A DNA stretch of 64,000 bases from Anaerolineae bacterium (GCA_025060615.1 JANXBS010000002.1:240156-304155), one strand, 5' to 3'; positions 51,586 through 60,366 are shown, counted from the first letter of the stretch. Notes: a model not told the origin generated them from the letters alone. Numbers and translations are program-made.

Positions 51586-52014
51586 CTAACGTGAGGCTTC
51601 CTCTAGCAAGATCGAGTTCAGGGTATCTAACAGCCGATTCACATCGGTTTGTTGGGGATCATAGTGCACGATCACCACTTGCGCTCGCTCGATGTGAAGG
51701 CTTCTCACCCCGGGAATCGCTTTCAAACCAGCGACCACACGGGCCGCGCAGCTCCCTCAGAGTGTCACCGATGACTTAAACGCGGCCGCTGCTAGCCCTG
51801 GCATCGGTGTGGCAAACTCGATTACTGGGACCTCCCAGGCGAGTTGGCCTTGCAGTGATCTTGCTGCGCTGACCGACGTCGCTGTCGCTGTCAATGTGGG
51901 CTTAGGAGGCGCCGCCGTTTGAACCGGTAAGACCAGTGTAGGCGGCGCACAGCTAGCAAGCCCTAGAGCTATCACACATACCCACGCAGACCACCATTTG
52001 CATTTGAGGTTCAC
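51586..52014 (-). CDS. Candidate selenocysteine-containing HMA-domain lipoprotein (in-frame TGA at residue 86)
   Basis: Reads as 142 residues if TGA (51757-51759) is decoded as selenocysteine. GTG 52014 follows GGAGG by 7 bases and begins a lipoprotein signal (MNLKCKWWSAWVCVIALG) with lipobox GLASC (Cys22). After a Thr/Pro/Ala linker the sequence VTL-U-GSCAARVVAGLKAIP continues through GVRSLHIERAQVVIVHYDP to LLEEASR. From the second Cys onward it matches the HMA pattern C-A-x-x-V-x(3)-L-x(4)-G-V of MerP/CopZ proteins, which places the TGA exactly at the first Cys of CxxC. The frame then stays open to TAG 51586-51588, two bases before the next ATG. Alternatives are a true stop (85-residue lipoprotein) or a base error in a TGC/TGT codon. 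Likely role: extracytoplasmic binding of a thiophilic metal, or redox. Confidence 0.7.
51731..51747 (-). promoter_or_regulatory. Candidate bacterial SECIS hairpin
   Basis: On the minus strand, 9 bases after the TGA, GCGGCC (51742-51747) pairs with GGTCGC (51731-51736), six pairs with one G-U, closing the five-base loop CGTGT. A G at the second loop position, 17 bases after the TGA, fits the loose consensus for bacterial SECIS elements (a minihelix with a G among the first loop bases, roughly 16-37 bases downstream). The stem is short, so this is supportive only. Confidence 0.5.
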
Positions 52015-52044
52015 CAAACCACCTCCCTTTTGTGCCGCTTTCCG

Positions 52045-53067
52045 TCACCCGTCCTTCGCCTTCATCATGGCTAAGCTGCGCAGCGGGCGATCGAAGGCGC
52101 CGTGCGCCCGAAACCAGGCCACTGCGTCAGCCAGGGTCTCGGCTAACGGGCGGAGCCGGAATCCCAGTTCCTGCTGGGCCTTCGTGCTGTCCACCCACTG
52201 GCCAGCCTGGATCGCCTCCAACAGATAAGCCAAAGAGACGCTCCCCGGCAAGCCCGCTCGCATCGCCAGTCTGGCCATCCAGCAGAGAGGCCACCCTATC
52301 AGCTCCATGGGCAATGCCACGACCGGACCCGGGCGGCCCAAGACGCGCGCGGCTTCTGCGACGAACTCCTGCACCGTGACATTGTGTCCACCGAGCAGGT
52401 AGCGCTCGCCAGGATGGCCGCGGGTGAGTGCGGCGACGTGCGCTTGAGCCACATCGCGCACATCCACTACGTTGATCCGCCCTGTCAGCGTCACCCGCGT
52501 GCCTAGACGCGCCATCGCGAGTAGTGCCGTCCCCGTGGTCGGCTTCACATCCCCAGGTCCGAAGACGGCACCGGGGATCAGGGTGATGGTCTCAAGCCCA
52601 TCGGCAGACAGGACAGCCTGCTCCTGTACCCATTTACAATCCCAATACGGATGAGCCATCTGCCCTGGCCAGTAGAAATCCTGCTCGGAGCCCAGATGGC
52701 CTGCCCGAATGGGGCCTATGGTGCTGATCGAGCTGGTATAGATCAGACGGCGGATCCCGGCCTGGCGGGCCGCGTCGAGCACATGGCGGATCTGGCGACG
52801 AGCGCGCTCCACGTGCCGCGCGCGAGGTGCTGGGCCGGAAGGATAGTAGCCCGCCGCGTGGATGACAGCCTGACAGCCCTTCATGGCCGTCACCAGCGAG
52901 GCCGGCGCCTCGAGATCGCCGATGACAGGCTCTACCTGAAGGCCCTGAAGAGCCCATCGTTGGCTATGCGGGCGACAGAAGGCGCGCACCTCATAGCCAG
53001 CCTCGACGGCCACGCGCGCGATCTGCCCACCGATGAACCCCGTCGCACCCAGGACCAGGATTCGCAT
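52045..53067 (-). CDS. NAD-dependent epimerase/dehydratase (HpnA-like extended SDR), paralog
   Basis: 340 residues. LGATGFIGGQI cofactor loop, HAAGYYPSG, YTSSISTIG, catalytic Tyr/Lys in YWDCK, PGAVFGPGDVKPTTG and HPGERYLLGGHNVT. It shares the domain plan of the neighbouring SDR but is clearly diverged. ATG 53067 begins the nucleotide-binding strand (MRILVLGATG). It lies 18 bases after the S2P stop and 30 before the selenoprotein start. Confidence 0.88.
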   Translation of the reverse strand: MRILVLGATGFIGGQIARVAVEAGYEVRAFCRPHSQRWALQGLQVEPVIGDLEAPASLVTAMKGCQAVIHAAGYYPSGPAPRARHVERARRQIRHVLDAARQAGIRRLIYTSSISTIGPIRAGHLGSEQDFYWPGQMAHPYWDCKWVQEQAVLSADGLETITLIPGAVFGPGDVKPTTGTALLAMARLGTRVTLTGRINVVDVRDVAQAHVAALTRGHPGERYLLGGHNVTVQEFVAEAARVLGRPGPVVALPMELIGWPLCWMARLAMRAGLPGSVSLAYLLEAIQAGQWVDSTKAQQELGFRLRPLAETLADAVAWFRAHGAFDRPLRSLAMMKAKDG

Positions 53068-53085
53068 CGTACTCAAACGACGCCT

Positions 53086-54210
53086 TTACGCGGCCAGCTC
53101 GGCCCGCGTGCGCAAGAAGGAGAGCACGTGATCGCGAGCCACTAGGCCAATCATACGCCCCTGCTGATCTATCACAGGCATCTGATTGACTCCGTCGCTG
53201 GTCATGCGCTCGAAGATCACTTCCAGTGACTCGTCCGGGCGAGCGATGACCATCTCCTCGCGCGGGATCATCACATCGCGGACATGCGTATCAGGCCACC
53301 GGTCACGGCCAGCTTCTTTGATACGGTGCAATGTCACCAATCCCATAAGGTTATCGCCCTCGACGACCGGGAAGCATCGGCGCCCGGTGGGCATGATCAT
53401 TTGATCCACCAGCACATCCAAGGTCAACTGTGGCGGCACAGCCGGGCAATCGGTGGTCATCACATCGCGAGCGGTGAAGCCGGCCAGCAGTTGCCGCAAG
53501 GCCACCTGCTGAACGCTTTGGGTAGCCGCGCTCATTAGGAACCAGCCAATAAAAGCGAGCCATAGTCCATCCATCCATCCACCGCGGAAGACACGCCAGG
53601 CCCCCCAAAAGATGAAGATGTAAGCCACTCCTTGTCCCAGGCGCGCGGCGAGGCGGGTCGCGCGGGCCAAGTTGCCGGTGAGGCCCCAGATCACCGCCCG
53701 GAACATGCGCCCACCATCTAAGGGAAAGCCCGGGATGAGGTTAAAGGCCGCCAGTGACAGGTTGATCCCTCCCAGCCATCCACCCAAGGCCGTCAATGAG
53801 CGCACCTCCAGCCAATGCCCGATCAGCCAGAGCACGCCAAAGCCGGCTGCTAAGATCAGCGAAGCTAGAGGACCTGCGGCCGCGATCAGGAACTCATCTA
53901 GGGCGCGGCTCGGCTCACGGGTGAGTTCGGCGATCCCGCCGAAAATGAAGAGGGTAATCCGCCGGACGGGGACTCCGGTGGCTAGAGCGGCCAGGCTGTG
54001 GCTGAATTCGTGGACGAGGACGGAGGTGAAGAAGAGCAGACTGGTCAAGGTGGCCAACGTCCAGGTGAAACCAGGGGTCCAACGCCAATTCGCCCTCGGA
54101 AACACCTGGGAGGCCAGCATCCAGGTCAGCAGGGCGAAGACCAGAAACCATGAGTGGTCCAGTCCGACTTCTATTCCCAGCACACGGAATAATCGGATCG
54201 AGCTTTTCAT
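53086..54210 (-). CDS. Site-2 protease (M50B) with two CBS domains
   Basis: Intramembrane metalloprotease of 374 residues. HEFSH (His67, Glu68, His71) and [12 protein letters not shown] (Asp165) provide the zinc site; about six membrane spans run to about residue 235, followed by two CBS domains (about 250-370, [10 protein letters not shown]... and [11 protein letters not shown]...). The CBS pair probably senses a nucleotide. ATG 54210 has GAGGAG 4 bases upstream. First gene of the operon, which suggests an envelope-stress or membrane-maintenance context. Confidence 0.95.
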   Translation of the reverse strand: MKSSIRLFRVLGIEVGLDHSWFLVFALLTWMLASQVFPRANWRWTPGFTWTLATLTSLLFFTSVLVHEFSHSLAALATGVPVRRITLFIFGGIAELTREPSRALDEFLIAAAGPLASLILAAGFGVLWLIGHWLEVRSLTALGGWLGGINLSLAAFNLIPGFPLDGGRMFRAVIWGLTGNLARATRLAARLGQGVAYIFIFWGAWRVFRGGWMDGLWLAFIGWFLMSAATQSVQQVALRQLLAGFTARDVMTTDCPAVPPQLTLDVLVDQMIMPTGRRCFPVVEGDNLMGLVTLHRIKEAGRDRWPDTHVRDVMIPREEMVIARPDESLEVIFERMTSDGVNQMPVIDQQGRMIGLVARDHVLSFLRTRAELAA

Positions 54211-54289
54211 CGGGCTCCTCGCAGGATCATAGCAGGCAAACCAGGACACAGGGAATCGCCATCATCGCTCGGACAGGGTTTCCGGATCC

Positions 54290-54318
54290 ATCGTACTGAG
54301 AAATGCGGTACACGTCAA
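54290..54318 (-). promoter_or_regulatory. Promoter of the S2P-NUDIX operon
   Basis: Minus strand TTGACG (54313-54318), 17-base spacer, TACGAT (54290-54295), about 75 bases before the protease ATG. Between this and the mtlD promoter (54319-54520) I see only a small CCCCTT/AAGGGG hairpin (54480-54493) and no gene. Confidence 0.6.
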
Positions 54319-54520
54319 GTAGCAAAAGAGACGAAGCCCTTTGACTTGTCTCATAGGCATCAAATGTCCCCGCATGTAGAGGTAGGGTTGCTCCCCGGGA
54401 TAGGTTTTTCGACCCGATGGCCGTGCTGACACATTTACAGGATCAGGGTCTGGCAGGAAAAGGGATAACCGGAAAACTCCCCTTGAAAGGGGTGGGGCCG
54501 GGGCGGAAAGGAGGGAGGGC

Positions 54521-54548
54521 TTGCCGAAGGGATAAAGCGGAGTATAAT
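54521..54548 (+). promoter_or_regulatory. mtlD-fruK promoter
   Basis: TTGCCG (54521-54526), 16-base spacer, perfect TATAAT (54543-54548), about 35 bases before ATG 54587. Confidence 0.7.
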
Positions 54549-54586
54549 GCGGGTGATTAGGCTACCCTCGTAGGTTGGGCAGCGAC

Positions 54587-55810
54587 ATGAGCGAATCAAA
54601 GGGGAAAGCTCTTATTTTCGGAGCCGGGAACGTCGGCCGCGGCTTTCTTGGACACCTCCTCCACCTGTCGGGTTACGCGCTGACGTTCGCCGATATTGAC
54701 CAGGCGCTGTTGCAAGCGATCCATGAGCGCCAGGGATATACGCTGCGCCTGGCTGATCGTGATCGCGTGGAAGATGTATGGATCGCTCCTGTGTGCGTGG
54801 TTCACGCGGAGGATAAGGCAGCTATCGCCCAGGCGATCGTCGCGGCTGACATCGCCGTGACAGCCGTGGGCGCGCGAGCGTTGCCTGTCCTGGCACCATT
54901 GCTGGCGGCTGGCTTAGCCCAACGCGCCCGCGAACGGCCCGACGCGCCGCTCAACATCATCCTCTGCGAGAACCTACGGGATGCCCATCGTGTCTTTCGC
55001 AACCTCATTCGTCAGAACCTGCCCCCGGACCTGCACGGGTATCTCGACCAGCGCGTTGGCCTGGTTATGAGCGTCATCGCCCGTATGGTGACAACACCTC
55101 CAGCCGAGGCGCGCGCGGCCGATCCCACCCTCGTCATCGCCGAGCCTTACCGGCGCCTGCCCGTGGACCGCCACGGCTTTGTAGGCCCCATCCCTGCCAT
55201 TGTAGGTTTAGAGCCGCGCGATCGCTTTAATGCCTGGGTGGACTGGAAACTATATATTCACAATGCTGGTCATGCAGTGCTCGCCTACCTGGGCTATCGC
55301 CGGGGACACCATTATGGCTATCAGGCGCTGGAGGATCCCCAGGTAGGCCCTTGGTCGGCACAGGCTATGCGCGAGTCAGCGCGAGCGCTGGTGGTCGAGC
55401 ACGGGTTCGACCCGGCCCAGCTGGAGGCTGATGTGCAGGACCTATTGCGACGTTTTGCCAACCGCGCGCTGGCCGATCCGATCTCCCGTTTAGCGCGAGA
55501 TCCTCTACGCAAGCTAGCCCCGACCGATCGCTTGGTGGGGGCGGCGACTCTGTGCCTGCGCCATGGCATCGTTCCTGATGCGCTGAGCTGGGGGATCGCT
55601 GCAGGGTTGGCCTTCGACGACCCGGCCGATCCCAGCGCGGTGGAGCTGCAAAGGCGCCTGAAAGTGGACGGCCTGGATCGCGTGCTGGCTGAGGTGTGCG
55701 GCCTCGATCCTGCTGGCGAACTGGCCGGATGGGTGCGGGCCCGGTACCGTCGCCTGTGCGCAGGCGAAATACCCTTGCCCCAGGGAGAGGGGACGGCAGA
55801 ACTCGCATGA
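54587..55810 (+). CDS. mtlD: Mannitol-1-phosphate 5-dehydrogenase family protein
   Basis: Polyol dehydrogenase that oxidises mannitol-1-phosphate to fructose-6-phosphate, or a related sugar-phosphate. 407 residues: N-terminal Rossmann motif GAGNVGRGFLGHLL, then ILCENLRDA, VVT-like core, and the catalytic helix KLYIHNAGHAVLAYLGY with the Lys/Asn/His triad of this family. ATG 54587 is used; TTG 54575 is possible. The stop overlaps the fruK start (ATGA), so the pair is translationally coupled. No PTS transporter is in the window. Confidence 0.88.
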   Translation: MSESKGKALIFGAGNVGRGFLGHLLHLSGYALTFADIDQALLQAIHERQGYTLRLADRDRVEDVWIAPVCVVHAEDKAAIAQAIVAADIAVTAVGARALPVLAPLLAAGLAQRARERPDAPLNIILCENLRDAHRVFRNLIRQNLPPDLHGYLDQRVGLVMSVIARMVTTPPAEARAADPTLVIAEPYRRLPVDRHGFVGPIPAIVGLEPRDRFNAWVDWKLYIHNAGHAVLAYLGYRRGHHYGYQALEDPQVGPWSAQAMRESARALVVEHGFDPAQLEADVQDLLRRFANRALADPISRLARDPLRKLAPTDRLVGAATLCLRHGIVPDALSWGIAAGLAFDDPADPSAVELQRRLKVDGLDRVLAEVCGLDPAGELAGWVRARYRRLCAGEIPLPQGEGTAELA

Positions 55811-56736
55811 TCGTCACCGTTACGCTCAATCCATCGTTGGACAAGACGTTGCGGGTCACGCGCCTGAACCGAGGTGAGCTGAACCGCGCCCAGGTGGTGC
55901 GAATGGATGTAGGGGGTAAGGGGTTCAACGTCTCCCGAGCCTTGCTGGCGCTGGGCATGCCCAGCCTGGCTATTGGGGTGATGGCCGGGGGCACCGGCCA
56001 GGCCCTCGCACACGGCCTGACGGCATTGGGCATCGAGGCCGATCTGATCTGGGTGGAGGGTGAGACGCGCTCGAATATCACTTTGCTCGAAGCAGACAAT
56101 GGCGTATATACCAAGATCAACGAGCCCGGCCCCACCCTTTCCGCCGAGGCCGTGCAGGAGATCATGCATCGGGTGGAACAGCGAGCGCGCCCGGGCGATC
56201 TCTGGGTCTTCTGCGGCAGCTTGCCCCCTGGTGCCCCGGCCGACCTGTACGCTTGTCTCATTCAGCGCGTGCAGGGCGCTGGTGCACTGGCCGCTCTGGA
56301 CACCAGCGGTGCCCCACTGTGCGCGGCCGTGACAGCTCTTCCGTTCCTGCTCAAACCGAATGTGCCCGAGGCGGAAGAGCTCATGGGCTGTGCTTTGCCC
56401 ACCCTAGCTGATCAAGTGGCCGCTGTGAGGTCGTTACAAGCGCGAGGCATCCGGCTGGTGGCGCTCACGCGAGGCCAGGAAGGAGCACTGCTGGCCGACG
56501 GCGCAGCGGTACTCGCCGTGAAGCCGCCACTGATCGCGTCGGGTAGCCCTGTCGGAGCGGGGGACGCCTTCCTGGCCGGCCTGGTCTACGCCTGGTCACA
56601 GGGCGCCGACCTGGCCGACATGGCCCGTTGGGCGGCTGCTTGCGGGGCCGCAGCGGCTGCTCAAGAGGGAACCGGGGTAGGCCAGCGCGCCGAGGTCGAG
56701 GCGCTGTTCGCTCAGACATGCGTGGAGAAACTATAG
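55807..56736 (+). CDS. fruK: Hexose-phosphate kinase of the PfkB family (1-phosphofructokinase type)
   Basis: 309 residues. VTLNPSLDKTLRV and GGKGFNVSRALLALG (substrate-binding motifs of 1-phosphofructokinase/tagatose-6-phosphate kinase) and ASGSPVGAGDAFLAGLVYA (catalytic Asp in GAGD). It phosphorylates fructose-1-phosphate or a similar hexose phosphate. ATG 55807 overlaps the mtlD stop; earlier starts lie inside mtlD. Together the two genes suggest use of polyols or fructose imported as phosphates. Confidence 0.88.
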   Translation: MIVTVTLNPSLDKTLRVTRLNRGELNRAQVVRMDVGGKGFNVSRALLALGMPSLAIGVMAGGTGQALAHGLTALGIEADLIWVEGETRSNITLLEADNGVYTKINEPGPTLSAEAVQEIMHRVEQRARPGDLWVFCGSLPPGAPADLYACLIQRVQGAGALAALDTSGAPLCAAVTALPFLLKPNVPEAEELMGCALPTLADQVAAVRSLQARGIRLVALTRGQEGALLADGAAVLAVKPPLIASGSPVGAGDAFLAGLVYAWSQGADLADMARWAAACGAAAAAQEGTGVGQRAEVEALFAQTCVEKL

Positions 56737-56768
56737 ACGCACAAATGAGAGTTAGGAGAGGGGAAATT

Positions 56769-58868
56769 ATGGCTGAGATCACGGATTCGGTACTTGTTAC
56801 AACTGCAGATGAGGCATTGCAGACGGTGACGCGCGAGCAGGCGCTGGATATGCTCCGGCAGATGATCGAGATCCGCCTGTTCGAGGACACCATGTCCGAT
56901 CTGATGGGCCGCGACATCATCCGCGGCGCCTCCCACCTATCAGCTGGGCAGGAGGCCGTGCCCGTGGGGGCGATCGCGGCCCTACGCGATGATGACTACA
57001 TCACCAGCACTCATCGCGGCCATGGCCATTGTCACGCGCACGGTGACCGCCACGCCAAAACCCCTGAGGAAAAGCAAACGCACATGAACCGCATGATGGC
57101 GGAGATCATGGGCAAGATCACTGGCTACTGCAAGGGCAAGGGCGGCTCTATGCACATCGCAGACGTGGAGCACGGCAACCTGGGCGCGACGGCCATCGTA
57201 GGCGGCAACATCCCCGTCGCGACCGGCGCCGGTCTGGCCATCAAGCTGCGCGGCGAAGATCGAGTCGTCCTCTGCTTCTTCGGCGAGGGCGCGGTGAACA
57301 ATGGCGCATTCCACGAGGCGGTTAACATGGCGGCTATCTGGAGTTTGCCGGTGGTGTATATCTGCGAGAACAACATGTACGCGATGTCGGTGCCATGGCA
57401 AAAGGCCAGCAAACTTCCTGACGTGGCCGATCGCATACAGGCCTACGGTATCCCGGGCGTGACGGTGGACGGTCAAGACGTGATCGCCGTGTACCAGGCG
57501 GTGTCCGAGGCGGTCGCGCGCGCCCGACGAGGCGAAGGGCCAACGTTGATCGAGGCCAAAACTTATCGCTATTACGGGCACTCCCGTTCCGATCCTAAGC
57601 GATACCGGACGCGCGAGGAGGAGCGCTACTGGCGGGAAAAGCGAGACCCTATTCAGAACTTTAAAGAGCGTCTCATCCGGGCTGGCTGGTTGACCGAGGA
57701 GGAATATGCCGAGATCGAGCGGGCAGCCGAGCGTAAACTCCAGGCCGCCGTCGAGTTCGGCCTGCAGTCTCCGGAGCCGCCGCCTGACGAGCTATACAAG
57801 GACGTCTATGTTGAGGTCCATCCCACCCCAGAGGAGATCGAGCGCGAGCGGGAGCTGCGCGAACGGGTGCGCAATTCCCCTAATATGCGCCAGATCACGT
57901 ATGCTCAGGCGCTGGCAGAGGCCATGGACGAAGAGATGGCGCGTGATCCTCGGGTGTTCCTGATCGGAGAGGACATCGGCCTATACGGCGGCGCATACGC
58001 GGCGACCCGCGGGCTTTTCGAGAAGTACGGGGAGTGGCGCGTGATCGACACCCCGATCTCCGAGGCCGCTATCGCCGGCGCCTGCGTGGGCGCTGCCATG
58101 GTCGGCATGCGCCCCGTGGGCGAGATCATGTACGTGGACTTTACGCCGCTCGCCATGGACCAGCTCGCCAATCAGGGCGCCAAGAACCGCTATATGTTCG
58201 GCGGGAAGACGATGGTACCGCTGGTTATGCGCACGGAGGGCGGAGCTGGCCGTGCCATCGGCGGCCAGCATTCTCAGAGCCTGGAAGCGCTATGGGTCCA
58301 CTACCCCGGCATTTACGTCGTAATGCCTTCCACCCCCTACGACGCCAAAGGGCTGCTCAAGGCCGCCATTCGCGACCCGAACCCGGTGCTCTTCATCGAA
58401 CACAAGATGTTATACAACACTAAAGGGCCAGTGCCGGAAGAGGAGTACACCATTCCGCTCGGCGTAGCCGACATCAAGCGCGAAGGCACCGACATCACCA
58501 TCGTCACCTACTCACGCATGGTGCTGCGCGCGCTGGAGGCAGCGGAGATCCTGGCCCGAGAGGGGATCAGCGTCGAGGTCGTGGACCTGCGTACGCTTAA
58601 GCCACTAGACCTCGAGACGGTGATTCGCTCCGTGAAGAAGACCGGTCGCCTCGTCGGCGTGACCGAGGGGTACCGCACCAACAGTTTTATCAGCGAGCTG
58701 ATTACGCTGGTCAACGAGCACGCCTTCGATTGGCTTGACGCGCCGATGGTGCGTGTAGCAGCGGCGGACGTCCCGGTTCCTCGCGCGGAGTCGCTGGAGG
58801 ATCTGGCGATCCCCAATACCCAGGCCATCGTGCGCGGTTGCCTGCAGGCACTGGGTAAGGTAGTGTAA
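56769..58868 (+). CDS. 2-oxoacid dehydrogenase E1, fused alpha and beta subunits
   Basis: Thiamine-diphosphate enzyme of 699 residues joining E1-alpha (about 1-345) and E1-beta (about 372-699), usually two genes. The ThDP motif is GEGAVNNGAFHEAVNMAA-to-ENN (172-202). The beta half has the usual ITYAQALAEAMDEEM, GEDIG and the TPISEAAIAGACVGAAMVG helix. Pyruvate/acetoin-type rather than branched-chain is suggested by the general pattern but is not certain. Between residues 82 and 107 the alpha half carries a His-rich stretch (HRGHGHCHAHGDRHAK) where relatives have a short loop. It follows fruK by 32 bases with GGAGAGG before ATG 56769 and is followed 21 bases later by E2. Confidence 0.93.
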   Translation: MAEITDSVLVTTADEALQTVTREQALDMLRQMIEIRLFEDTMSDLMGRDIIRGASHLSAGQEAVPVGAIAALRDDDYITSTHRGHGHCHAHGDRHAKTPEEKQTHMNRMMAEIMGKITGYCKGKGGSMHIADVEHGNLGATAIVGGNIPVATGAGLAIKLRGEDRVVLCFFGEGAVNNGAFHEAVNMAAIWSLPVVYICENNMYAMSVPWQKASKLPDVADRIQAYGIPGVTVDGQDVIAVYQAVSEAVARARRGEGPTLIEAKTYRYYGHSRSDPKRYRTREEERYWREKRDPIQNFKERLIRAGWLTEEEYAEIERAAERKLQAAVEFGLQSPEPPPDELYKDVYVEVHPTPEEIERERELRERVRNSPNMRQITYAQALAEAMDEEMARDPRVFLIGEDIGLYGGAYAATRGLFEKYGEWRVIDTPISEAAIAGACVGAAMVGMRPVGEIMYVDFTPLAMDQLANQGAKNRYMFGGKTMVPLVMRTEGGAGRAIGGQHSQSLEALWVHYPGIYVVMPSTPYDAKGLLKAAIRDPNPVLFIEHKMLYNTKGPVPEEEYTIPLGVADIKREGTDITIVTYSRMVLRALEAAEILAREGISVEVVDLRTLKPLDLETVIRSVKKTGRLVGVTEGYRTNSFISELITLVNEHAFDWLDAPMVRVAAADVPVPRAESLEDLAIPNTQAIVRGCLQALGKVV

Positions 58869-58889
58869 ACGGAAGGAGGACGGCGCGCT

Positions 58890-60317
58890 ATGGCCACAGA
58901 AGTGATCGTCCCTAAGCAGGGACAGACGGTGGAGACGGTCCGCCTAGTGCAGTGGCTGGTCAAAGAAGGTGACCTGGTGAAGAAAGGCGATCCCATCCTG
59001 GAGATCGAGACCGACAAGGCGATTTTCGAGATCGAAGCGCCGGCCTCCGGTGTGCTGCGACGGATCGAGCATCAGGAGGGCGAGGAGGTCCCCGTCGTCA
59101 CACGGGTCGGGATCATCGCCGCGCCCGATGAGGACATCAGCGGCTTGCTGGGCGGAGCGGTGCCGACCGCTGCGAGGGCAGAGCCATCGGTGAGCCAGGC
59201 CAAGCCCGCAACCGCGCCAACTGAGGTCCCGACCACCGCCGTTGGGCGTGTGTTCGCCTCGCCGCGGGCGCGCAAGGCAGCGCGGGAGGCTGGCCTGGCC
59301 GATCTCTCCATGATCCGCGGCTCAGGGCCGGGCGGCCGCATCGTCGAGGCGGATGTGCTGGCATACCTGGCCCAGCGACCTGCCGCGCCTGCGCCGGAGA
59401 AGGCGGCCATTACAGGGATAATCCCGACCGCACCGGCCACCCCTTTGGCTCAACGCCTGGCGGCCGATTTAGGGGTGGACCTCAGCAGGGTCGTCGGGAC
59501 TGGGCCAGGAGGCCGTATCACGCGCGCGGATGTGGAACGCGCTGCACTGGAGGCCCAAGCCGCGCCTACGAGACCAGCTGTGACGCCGACGGCCCCAACG
59601 CCAGAGGTTCCACCTACCGTGCCGGCCGCTCCACCTGCTGGTGTGCGCCAGGTGGTGCCGATCCGGGGCATTCGCGCTCGTATCGCTGAGCGTATGAAAC
59701 AGTCCGTACAGACGGCGGCACACGTCACCCTTTTCACCGAAGCGGATGCGACTGAGCTAGTGGCGCTGCGCACGCGGCTGAAGGAGGATGGCGTCACCGT
59801 CTCGTATAACGATCTGATGGTGTACATTGTTGCGCGTGCCCTACATGACCATCCGGCGCTGAACGCCACGCAAGTAGGAGAAGAGATCCACTATCTCGAG
59901 CCGATCCACATCGCCGTGGCAGTAGATACCGAACGCGGGCTGTTGGTACCCGTGATCCGCGACGCAGATAAGAAGGGGCTGGCCCAGATCGCCCAGGAAT
60001 TCGCCGAGAAGGCCCAGGCTGCCAAGGAGGGGCGCAGTCAGCCGGATGATCTGGTGGGGGGCACGTTCACGATCACCAACCTGGGGATGTACGAGGTAGA
60101 TGGCTTCACGCCTATTATTAACCCGCCTCAGTGTGCCATCCTGGGCGTGGGGCGTATCCTGGACAAGCCGGTGGCTCGAGACGGCGCGGTGGTGATACGG
60201 AAGATGATGGTGCTCAGCCTCTCGTTCGATCACCGGCTGGTGGATGGGGCGCCGGCTGCTCGCTTCCTACAGCAGGTGAAGCGGTTAGTGGAGCGGCCTC
60301 ATCTGTTGCTGGCGTAA
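58890..60317 (+). CDS. Dihydrolipoamide acyltransferase (E2) with two peripheral-subunit-binding domains
   Basis: 475 residues: lipoyl domain (about 2-80; EIETDKAIFEI, lipoylated Lys43), a first subunit-binding domain (122-160, FASPRARKAAREAGL), a second one (184-220, TPLAQRLAADLGVDL), Pro/Ala linkers, and the catalytic acyltransferase domain (about 255-475) with SFDHRLVDGAPAARF (His about 448). Most bacterial E2 chains have one such binding domain. The E3 (lipoamide dehydrogenase) is not in the window. Start ATG 58890 follows GGAGGA. The gene ends 10 bases before a strong terminator. Confidence 0.94.
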   Translation: MATEVIVPKQGQTVETVRLVQWLVKEGDLVKKGDPILEIETDKAIFEIEAPASGVLRRIEHQEGEEVPVVTRVGIIAAPDEDISGLLGGAVPTAARAEPSVSQAKPATAPTEVPTTAVGRVFASPRARKAAREAGLADLSMIRGSGPGGRIVEADVLAYLAQRPAAPAPEKAAITGIIPTAPATPLAQRLAADLGVDLSRVVGTGPGGRITRADVERAALEAQAAPTRPAVTPTAPTPEVPPTVPAAPPAGVRQVVPIRGIRARIAERMKQSVQTAAHVTLFTEADATELVALRTRLKEDGVTVSYNDLMVYIVARALHDHPALNATQVGEEIHYLEPIHIAVAVDTERGLLVPVIRDADKKGLAQIAQEFAEKAQAAKEGRSQPDDLVGGTFTITNLGMYEVDGFTPIINPPQCAILGVGRILDKPVARDGAVVIRKMMVLSLSFDHRLVDGAPAARFLQQVKRLVERPHLLLA

Positions 60318-60327
60318 GAGCCTGCCC

Positions 60328-60366
60328 ATTAGGTAGGCAAAGGCATAGCCTTTGCCTACCTAATGC
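60328..60366 (+). terminator. Terminator after the E1-E2 genes
   Basis: Perfect 18-bp stem (60328-60345 with 60349-60366) with an ATA loop, followed by CGGTTTTC. It separates this run from the convergent trpB2. Confidence 0.9.

Noticed and set aside
51731..51760. Membership of the known UGSC selenoprotein family because the motif reads U-G-S-C
   Set aside because: The residues after it follow the HMA pattern, not what I remember of UGSC-family sequences; the shared four residues look coincidental.
51757..52017. Gene ending at the TGA as a simple 85-residue lipoprotein, with a 173-base gap after it
   Set aside because: The codons after the TGA encode an intact HMA pattern in the same frame, up to a stop next to the following start. 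I kept it as an alternative only.
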